64,000 bases of DNA from SZAS-103 sp038226665 (GTDB lineage Bacteria > Pseudomonadota > Gammaproteobacteria > Xanthomonadales > Xanthomonadaceae): NCBI GenBank assembly GCA_038226665.1, contig JBBRQI010000012.1, positions 1 to 64,000 on the forward strand. Reading direction: 5' to 3'. A program made the position numbers and the translations under genes. The notes under the pieces are model-generated. The model was not told the DNA's origin. It made no database searches and worked only from the letters and a program-made list of their open reading frames with translations. How positions within the stretch are numbered: position 1 is the first letter of the stretch; every line of letters starts with the position of its first letter. Shown in pieces: positions 1 to 8,500 of the stretch.

Positions 1-50
1 AACTCCGGCATCGACAGACCCGCCTGGAACTGCACCATGTTCATCGCCAT
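1..50 (-). CDS. IS1595-family transposase, N-terminal end only (runs off window)
   Basis: Reading leftwards from an ATG at 50, the first residues are MAMNMVQFQAGLSMPE. I recognise this as the start of ISXo2/ISSod11-like IS1595 transposases, which typically begin MAMNR(V/I)QFQxGLSxPEF. A purine-rich Shine-Dalgarno-like stretch (GGAGGTGG) lies just upstream, at about 58-66. Only 16 codons are visible, so the zinc-binding and DDE catalytic regions lie outside the window. Its position just past the broken end of an Rhs gene suggests that the element inserted into that gene. The family call is pattern recognition from a short stretch, not a search result. Confidence 0.6.
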   Translation of the reverse strand, partial: MAMNMVQFQAGLSMPE

Positions 51-134
51 GACCCACCTCCACCTCGACAGTGGAGGTACCATCGGCTTTGGCCGTCTCA
101 GATCATGCGAAAGTTGGCTGAGGATCGACGCTAA
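51..134 (-). mobile_element. probable left end of the IS1595 element (terminal inverted repeat region)
   Basis: This stretch lies between the in-frame stop that ends the Rhs fragment (TGA at 137-135) and the transposase ATG at 50. Its composition and reading frame do not continue the Rhs protein. If the transposase call is right, the element's terminal repeat must lie here, but the exact boundary cannot be fixed without the other end, which is outside the window. Confidence 0.4.
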
Positions 135-1877
135 TCAGGAAGTACCATCTGAAGCAAATCCAGATTCGATTCCCACACCGAGCACCAGAGCAGGATCAAC
201 TTTGTATATCGCTGCATCAAGTACGGCTCTTGCGTAATACTTGTCTAGATATGCCTTGTCTCGCATCGATAATTTCCACGCGTGTGCCGCATGATTGAAC
301 GCATAGCTAAACGCTGCAGTCTCCGCTCCATCAGCGAATTTGCCTCCCGACAACACGGATGCGGTGCCTCCGACAACGGAAGCGACGATGCCCTGTTCGA
401 CCCGATTTCCGATATTTCCGATGACAGGCGATGCCGCTTCACTGAAACCTGCTGCAACGAACCCGTTTCCAAACTTACCACCCGAAAGTGAGGACATCAC
501 TCCACCGGCGAACCCGTGCTCAAACACTTTTGCCCCGAATTCGCCAATGGTCAAGCTAGTGCCTGGAACTGTCTCTACTCCTCCTTCTCCAATGGCCGAT
601 GCCTCCTCGTTTACGGCATTGTTCCCAGCAGCAAGAGACTGAAATTGCTGTCCGATCCCGTAAAACAAGGCCGCCGAGAAAGCACCGATTATTGCGCCTT
701 TGAGGGTGCCGGTGGCGATGAAGCCCGAGGCGGCGCCAACGAACGCGGCGTACCACAATCCTGCACCATACGGTGCAAACACGGTCGCCACAATCGCAAA
801 GGCTGCGCCAAGGAACTGCCGGAACGAGAACATCCCCGTCGGGTCCGTATTCACCAGCGGGTTGTTGAACACGTAGCTGTACGGGTTCCAGTTCTGCGGG
901 TTGCCGGGCTCGGCCACCATCGGGTCGGCTTGCAGGAAGCGCCCAAGCGCCTGGTCGTAGATGCGCCCGTTCATGTGGATCAGGTCGAGGCTGCCGAGTT
1001 GCTCGTGGCCGGTGAAACCTCTTGTGGTGGTGGTCAGCGCCGCAAGGCCGACGCTGACCCCGCTGATCGCGGTGCGCATGCCGCCGAACGCGCTGTAGTC
1101 GCCGCGCTCGATCAGGGCGCCACTGGTGGTGTCGGCGACCGCGACGACCGAGCCGATGTGATCGTGGAACAGGCTGTGGATGTTGTTCACCAGCCCGGGC
1201 GTGCTGCCGGTCAGCGCCATCACCGCGACCCCGGCGATCGTCCGCCGCCAGGTGACGTTGCCGCCGGTGGTCACCCGCTCGACGTTGTCCAGGTACAGCG
1301 TGGTGGTGGATGGGCCGCCCGTGCCGTCGTCGGTCCTGCGGAAGCGTGCGCCGGACGCGTCGTAGTCCCAGCGTGTACGCAGGCTCGCCATGGCGGGGCT
1401 GGCGCCCTTGTACACTTCGATCGCGCGGTTCTGGCTGTCGTAGCTCCAGCCGCGCAGCGTGGCGCCGCTGCTGTTTTTCGCCAGCGTCATGCTGCCGTTG
1501 GCATCGGTGGTGAAGGTCTCGCCCGCGGCTTGCAGAAGCCGGTAGCCGGAGTTCACCGTGCCGGCGGTGACACCGCCCGGCAGGCCGGCCAGGCCACAGC
1601 CGCCGAGCTGGGCGTAGGTGTACTGCCGGTAGACGCCGTCGCTGCCCGAGCGCTCGCACAGGTTACCCAGCGGGTCGTAGCGCATCCACTCGGTGTTGTT
1701 CTGCGCAGTGATCGTGCCCGGCGCGGCCAGCGCGTAACTCGTCCCGCCGAGCACCGTGTACCAGCCTTGCAGCAGCCGGTCGTTCGCGTCGTAGCGGAAG
1801 TTCTCGGTGTAGGTCGCGCCGCGGCTGCGCGAGGTGAGGTTGCCCTTGAGGTCCCAGTGATAGGTCTCGTCCTGCAA
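135..1877 (-). pseudogene. truncated Rhs repeat protein: core plus alternative C-terminal tip, no start, cut at 3' end
   Basis: The 580-codon open frame has no usable start: its first residue corresponds to an internal Leu of the intact Rhs gene upstream. Residues ~1-350 repeat the intact protein almost exactly (YD repeats, then the Rhs core with GRFLQADPMVAEPGNP and YSYVFNNPLVNTDPTG). After DPTG the sequence diverges into a Gly/Ala-rich hydrophobic linker. It ends in a segment with DPALVLGVGIESGF, resembling the first catalytic helix (Glu) of lysozyme or lytic-transglycosylase folds. The frame stops right after ASDGTS, next to the putative IS end, so the toxin-like domain is cut off. It may be an orphan tip that can recombine into the intact gene, or a dead relic. 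Confidence 0.85.
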
Positions 1878-1878
1878 C
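825..1878 (-). repeat. direct repeat copy 1 (Rhs core), partner at 3559-4615
   Basis: About 1.05 kb matches 3559-4615 with only scattered substitutions and a one-codon indel near 1065-1075 versus 3795-3805. Position 1878 aligns with 4615 and position 825 with 3559; identity collapses abruptly on both sides. The 825 boundary is just after the DPTG core end, which is the usual switch point between Rhs core and variable tip. Confidence 0.9.
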
Positions 1879-1996
1879 GCATATGTCGTGTTATTGCTGG
1901 CGACCCTGGCGCAACAACTCGTCGACGCCGTTGTATCTTATCGATTGGAAAAGAGCGTTGTCTAGTCAGGGATTTAAACTTGCCCCTTATTTGTCC

Positions 1997-2112
1997 GAGC
2001 ACATCGAAGATCCTCACGCCCAGTTGCGGATGCCTGACGGATCGGTTTGCGATGCGAAATTCGGATCATCGCCGGATGATGATCGCCTAGGAAAATTAGA
2101 TTGGGAGAGGTA
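1997..2112 (-). pseudogene. decayed scrap of an Rhs gene (matches 5575-5690)
   Basis: This segment aligns with 5575-5690 of the intact Rhs gene; for example both contain CAGTTGCGGATGCC followed by CGGATCGGTTTGCGATGCGA. On the minus strand it still reads FASQTDP(S)GIRNWA, against FASQTDPCGIRNWA in the intact protein. It then frameshifts and hits stops, with many more substitutions than the 825-1878 repeat. It shows that the truncated copy was once a longer Rhs gene that lost about 1 kb between this scrap and position 1878. Confidence 0.75.
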
Positions 2113-2152
2113 ATGATAAAATCACCCAAATGCCACTCCATGACCTGACGAG

Positions 2153-2518
2153 TCATGGCGGATAGCCAACCAGTTCCGGTAAGCCAGCTGCGCGCCGTTT
2201 CTCGATGATGTAGTTGATGTACTTTTGGGGATGTTCTTGGTCGGTCTTTAGGTGACGAATTGCGTTGAGCGTCGCGTCATTGGGCGTTCGCCCACCAAAA
2301 TGGGTGTCGCCTGCCTTCTCTCTTTCCACTGATAGATCGGTAAGTCGCTTAAATAGAGCCCAACTTTGGGGCGTGTCCGCCAATACACTCCGCCCCTGAG
2401 TGTCGCGGGTGGTGGCAAAACGAGAATCGGTCATATTCGTGAACGTCTGGGTGGTGTCGCAGCTTGCGAGGAAGCATAGCCCCATGAGCATAAAACTATC
2501 AAATCTGAACGTTTGCAT
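2153..2518 (-). CDS. small predicted lipoprotein directly after the Rhs gene; candidate immunity protein
   Basis: The 121-residue product starts MQTFRFDSFMLMGLCFLASC, a short lipoprotein signal with a lipobox-like FLASC and Cys at residue 20. The mature part is hydrophilic, with no domain I recognise. I chose the ATG at 2518 because it lies 9 nt after the Rhs stop codon and puts the signal sequence at the N-terminus; an upstream in-frame start at 2560 would overlap the Rhs gene and bury it. A small gene immediately 3' of an Rhs/polymorphic-toxin gene is the classic place for the cognate immunity protein, so that role is inferred from position only. A 6-bp inverted repeat (2139-2157) overlaps the stop codon. 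Confidence 0.6.
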   Translation of the reverse strand: MQTFRFDSFMLMGLCFLASCDTTQTFTNMTDSRFATTRDTQGRSVLADTPQSWALFKRLTDLSVEREKAGDTHFGGRTPNDATLNAIRHLKTDQEHPQKYINYIIEKRRAAGLPELVGYPP

Positions 2519-2526
2519 GGCCGGGC

Positions 2527-5500
2527 TCAATGATCGAATTGCGTAGAGGTATGAACGCAAAAGCCGCAGAAGAGATCGTGAAATCCTGAAAAGAAATGTG
2601 ATCCCGGAGCGATCAAGTTGGCGATGTCGCCGGGCGGCAAATTGTAACTACCGAGATAGCCACCGTTGGAGTTGACGGCAGCGCTCGCTGCCCACCCAGA
2701 AACAACAGGACTGTTGAAAAAGAATGTCGACCCGTGCGGTAGGCCCCCAGAGTACAATTGGGCGTTGACCGTCGTTATGGTGCCTTCGCTGAAGGGGACG
2801 ATGGATAGCGGATGATCGACGCTACTTAATCCGGCCACCAGATCGGCAGCCAACGAGTCACCAGACCAACCGAAGAATTTCTGGGCAATTGTACGGAAGA
2901 TATCGGGCGCTCCATTACCTTGGGTCGGCAGGTAATATCCGAACGCGTCGCCTTGCCGATTAACTGCTTGCGTAAGTACTGATATGTCTTGATTAGCACC
3001 GCCGATAAATAAAGTGTTGTAAGCGTTTGGATCGTGCTTGCCTCCGCTTGGGTAAACGAACTGACCTTGTGGCTTCGCGCCTGCCCTGAGCCCTTCCTGC
3101 GTCGCCGCCTGAATCGCCCAACTCGCTGCACCGTCAGCGAACTTGCCGCCTGTGAGGTCAGAGATGGTGCCGCCGACCAAACTTGAGGCAATCACTCTTC
3201 CGACGGAATTGCCAACATCGCCTATTGCGGGCGTTACCGCAGCTCCGAGTCCAGCCACCAGAAATCCGTGCCCGAAGTTGCCGCCCTGTAGCGATTCCAT
3301 GATGCCGCCGCTGGTGCCTTGCGCCAGTATGTTTTCAAAGTAGTTGGCGACTATCCCTGAGCCGGAGATGCCAAAAGTCAGCAACCCTGCGAACGCTCCG
3401 TATACCCCTCCTTTGACCGTGCCCGATGTAACATATCCGGCAACAAAGCCGCCACCGATGAAGCAAAGAGCAGCGGCCGCCCATAGTTTTGCGGTGATGT
3501 AGTACTGGCCGAAAAATGCAGCTACTGCGCCAATCACGATACCTAATGCCTGCCGCCACGAGAACATCCCCGTCGGATCGGTATTCGCCAGCGGGTTGTT
3601 GAACACGTAACTGTACGGGTTCCAGTTCTGCGGGTTGCCGGGTTCTGCGACCATCGGGTCGGCTTGCAGGAAGCGGCCCAGCGCCGGGTCGTAGATGCGG
3701 CCGTTCATGTGGATCAGGTCGAGGTTGCCGAGTTGCTCGTGGCCGGTGAAGCCGCGGGTGGTGGTCGACAGCGCCGCAAGGCCGAGACTGATGCCATTAT
3801 TGCTCGCGGTGCGCATGCCGCCGAACGCGCTGTAGTCGCCGCGCTCGATCAACGCGCCGCTGGTGGTGTCGGCCACCGCCACGACCGAGCCGATGTGATC
3901 GTGCAGCAGGCTGTGGATGTTGTTCACCAGCCCGGGCGTGCTGCCGGTCAGCGCCATCACCGCGACCCCGGCAATCGTCCTGCGCCAGGTGACGTTGCCG
4001 CCGGTGGTCACCCGCTCGACGTTGTCCAGGTACAGCGTGGTGCTGGACGGGCCGCCCGTGCCGTCGTCGGTCCTGCGGAAGCGCGCGCCGGATGCGTCGT
4101 AGTCCCAGCGCGTGCGCAGGCTCGCCATGGTCGGGCTGGCGCCCTTGTACACATCCACCGCGCGGTTCTGGCTGTCGTAGTTCCAGCCGCGCAGCGTGGC
4201 GCCGCTGCTGTTCTGCGCCAGCGTCATGCTGCCGTTGGCATCGGTCGTGAAGGTCTCGCCCGCGGCTTGCAGAAGCCGGTAGCCGGAGTTCACCGTGCCC
4301 GCGGTGACACCGCCCGGCAGGCCGGCCAGGCCGCAGCCGCCGAGCTGCGCGTAGGTGTACTGCCGGTAGACGCCATCGCTGCCCGAGCGCTCGCACAGGT
4401 TGCCCAGCGGGTCGTAGCGCATCCACTCGGTGTTGTTGGCCGCGTTGATCGTGCTCGGCGCGGCCAGCGCGTAACTCGTCCCGCCCAGCACCGTGTACCA
4501 GCCTTGCAGCAGCCGGTCGTTCGCGTCGTAGCGGAAGTTCTCGGTGTAGGTCGCGCCGCGGCTGCGCGAGGTGAGGTTGCCCTTGAGGTCCCAGGTGTAG
4601 GTCTCGTCCTGCAACGGGCAGCTGCTGCTCGTGCAGTACACCGGCGATCCGCAGGACTGCTGGCCCGGGGCCAGCGAACACACGCCTAGCAGGCGCCCGT
4701 TCAATGGATCGAAGCCGCGCGTGGTCGTCACCGCTCCGCGCGTCTCGCTCACCGCGTGGCCCCAGTTGTCGGTCGCCAGCGTCTGCACATACACCTTCAG
4801 CCCAGCGCAACTGTTGCTGGTGGGATTGGTGCTGCTGCCTTCGCATTGCGCCTGCGCGTAAGCGCCCCGGTACTGCGTGCGTAGCCAGTGGCCGGTCGCG
4901 TCCTGGCTCTCCTGCACGCGGCCGAGGGTGTCGTACACCATCACCTCGCTGTACAGGTTGCCGTCGATCAGGTGCGACTTGCCAACCGGCCGGCCCAGGG
5001 TGTCGTAGCTGTAGCCACGCGTCATGTTGTCGGTCGAGCCGGGCGTTGCGTTGACCATGCTCTCGGACACCAGCCCGCCGAGCGACTGCAGACCCTGCAC
5101 GTTGGCGTCGTAGTCGAAATTGAATTGACTTGTGGATTCGAGCGCGAGCGCGCCTCCTGTCAATGTGTAGGCGCGCTTGCGCCAGACGCGGCCGCGCGCG
5201 TCGTAGTCCGAGCGGATCTGCTGACCCTTGGCGTCGGTCTGCGTCAGCAGTTCGCCCGCGGCGTTGTAGGTGTAGCGGTAGGTGCCGGTGTCGCCGTCGG
5301 TCTGGCTGAGTTTTCTTCCGAGTGCGTCGTAGGTATAGCTGGTGACGATCGCCCCGCGGCCGCCATCGCGGCTGACTGTCGCCAGATCGCCCGCGGCATC
5401 GTAGGCGTAAGTCGTGGTCAGGTTGGCGCTGTCGGTGACCGACACCTTCTCGCCCAGCGCATTCTTGACCACCACCGTGTGGTGGTTGAGCTGGTCGGTG

Positions 5501-8500
5501 GAGGTCGTGGTCAGTCCCGTATACACGCTGGACACGCTGCTGGTGTCGGCGAACACCACCAGCGTGGGCCGGCTGAGCACATCGAAGGTCGTCACCGCCC
5601 AGTTGCGGATGCCGCACGGATCGGTTTGCGATGCGAAACTCGGATCGCCTGCAGAGGATGGATCGCTCAGAAAGAACGGGTTGGAGGTGCGTTCGCTGCG
5701 GCCGACCGCATCGGAGTACGTGCATACCCCGGCGAATTCCTGCCCGGCGAGACCAGTATTGAAGCTCTGCCCGACTGCGAGCAGCGGCCTTCCCAGCACG
5801 TCGAAGTACGTCCATTTCGTTGGTGCACCTTCGGCGACAACCCGCTGGCGGAACGCGGCGCCATTCGGACAACTGACGGTGGGGCTTCGGCCGGAACCGG
5901 CGCACCAGCGGTACGTCGTCCAGCTTTCCGCGCCGCTGGCAGCATCACCGTTTTGGGCGCCGATGACGGTTTGCGCCCATGTGTAATAAAGCCGTCCAAA
6001 CCGGCCCGGCACTGCCATGGTTTGCACGCCTTTGGCATTGACCGCTTGCAGGACATTGCCCAGTGCGTCGCGCGCATTCACCTGCTGGGTCTGCATCTCA
6101 ATCGTGGCGGTACCGCTCCAGAACGGCTCGAAGGTGGCGACCGGGTAATGGCCGCTGTTGTCGTACGTAGTGCGTGAGTAGCGCTGTACGTTTAGCGAGG
6201 GCGACGCGCCGTTCACGGGATGGAAATTCACACCGCTGGTGCCGCAACTGGCAATCGCAATATCGTATGAACAGGTCGTCGTCGAGAGACGGTTGCCGTA
6301 ATCGTCGAGCGTATAAACCGTTTTCCGATCCTGATCGGCTGTGCGGTTTGGCGGGCCGGGCGGCTGGATCTGCTCGCTGAGCAGCAGGCCGGTCTTGGCC
6401 GCGCTGGCCATGTCGTAGGTGAAGGCGGTTTTACGGGCGATCGAACTGCCGTTGCGGGTGTGCGTGACCGTGCTGGTCATCAAGCGACCCAGCCGCCACG
6501 AGGCTTCGTCGTCGACGTAGGTGTTGACCGTCTTGACCTCGGCGACCTGCGTGATATCGGCGTCCGCATAGGTATCGACCACCGTATCGGTGACGTCGCC
6601 AAAGCCATTGTAGGAAAAACTGGTGCCGACATCGCTCGTGATCGCGCTACTGGCGAGATCGCGCAGGATTTCCTCGGTGCCCATGGTGCGCACCTGCATG
6701 GGCTGCTGCACGCCGGCTGCAAAGGCCGGCGATGCCTCCCAGACCTGGGTATTCTGCGACACGTTGATGCCTGCAAACGCACTGAACGGATTGCCCGGCG
6801 GCTTGAAGCAGGCGTTGCCGCTGGCATTCGCGCTCACGATCCCGGTGAGACAGACGTCCGATGCGTAGTTGCCATTGACGACCGTTTTGACAGTGCTGCT
6901 CGGCGAGCCGATGAACGGAAAGTCCTGCCGGTAGTCCGTGGTGGTCGCAACGTAGTGCCCCGACTGGTTCGCATCGACCGTGCTGATCTCGCGAAAGCCG
7001 AGGAAGCCGCGTCCGCCGCCCTGCATCTTGGCGCCGGCATAGCGGTAATAAACGTAACTGAGTGCAGCGGGATTGTTGAACACCGGCGCGCTGCTCTCGA
7101 CATAGCCGACCACGTACATCGGCGCCAGCAGATCCACGATCGGGGAGCCGCGTCCGTAGCTGGCCAAGGTTTGGGAATTGCGCGAGCCGTTGTCGGGCCG
7201 ATACACCGCCGCATTGGTCAGCGGGGTGTACAGCATCCGGGTGATCGCGCCGTAGCCGTTGACGACGATCTGAATCAGGTCATGCGGCTGGAAACGGCTG
7301 AGCGTTGTCGCACGGCTTGTGTAGATCCCCGCAGCCTGCAAATTCAGGCGCACATAATCGACGGTGCCGTCGCCGTCGAAATCCGCAAAAATCTGCGCCC
7401 ACGGATTCGTGGTCAGATCGCTGTTGTTGCACGCGTTGGCGCGTCCGCCCGGAAGAGCGCTCTGTGCCGCGAACGTGCCGTCGGGTTGCGCAAGCTGGGC
7501 GACGAATGCGCAGCCGCCGGTGGTCGAGCCCGGATAGACCAGGTCGGCGCGGCCATCGCCATTGACATCGACAAGCTGCATGGCCGCGGCGTTTGGAACG
7601 GTGAGGGGGCTTTGCAGGGCGGCGAAATAGCCGGTGCCGTCATTCAGGAACGGAGTCCACCCCCTGGAATTGTTGGCGAGGATGTCGGTCACGCCATCGC
7701 CATTGACGTCCGCAAAACGGAAGTCGGTGTAGGCGCTGTTATCCCATGATTTAATCGCATGCACGGTGATCGCGCCGGACACGCCCGCGGCGATGCTCTG
7801 GACTGTCATCACCTGCAGATAGCTGCTGCTATGGTTGCAACCGGAGCTCGGGCTGTCGGCCGCTGTCGAATCCGTGTGCATGCGTGAAAGCCGACGGATC
7901 GCGCCGGGAGCCGGCGCGCAATAGCCGTTCGAGACGCTGGTTTTGATCAGGAGGTCGGCGCGGCTGTCGCCATCGAAATCGTTCAGATGCAGGCCGCCGG
8001 TAGCTCCGGAAAAATTGCGGTACACGCAGTCGCCAGCGGAATAGCAAGGATCGCTGGAATCGACTTGCACGTACAACGCGCGCTCGGCGCCCCAGCCCCA
8101 ACTGCCGTCGGCGCGGCGTTCGGCCAGGCGTGCGGCCAACGTGCTGCCGACACTTGTTTTGTACACCACATCGAGCTGGCCATCGCCGTTGAGATCGGCG
8201 AGGTTCGGGACCGTCGAGCCGTTGGTGAGCGCAGGAATGCTGGGCGACAAGGCTCCGATGAGATTGTTGGAGGAATTGAACGCCTCGCCGCCGTTGACAG
8301 GACGGCCGTTCGACCGAAGCACTGACCACGAAGTGGCGATCGGAATCAGGATGTCTTCGCGCCCGTCGCCGTCGTAGTCGAACACATTCCATGCGTGCGG
8401 CGCCGCGCTCATATCCTGCGGGATGCAATAGCCCGCTTGGGGCAGTCGGTTGAACGTCAGTCTGCCGGCGCTGTCGAGTTCGCCATAGCTGACATACACG

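Noticed and set aside
77..149. Two copies of GTACCATC (77-84 and 142-149) as a possible 8-bp target duplication of the IS
   Set aside because: Both copies lie on the same side of the transposase gene, so they cannot flank the element; probably chance.
135..1877. The Rhs fragment as a stand-alone intact gene
   Set aside because: Its first codon matches an internal Leu of the parent gene, no ATG or ribosome site precedes it before an in-frame stop, and its tip is cut.
1997..2560. Possibility that the lipoprotein gene starts at 2560
   Set aside because: That start overlaps the Rhs gene by over 30 nt and would place 14 residues before the lipoprotein signal; ATG 2518 is better.
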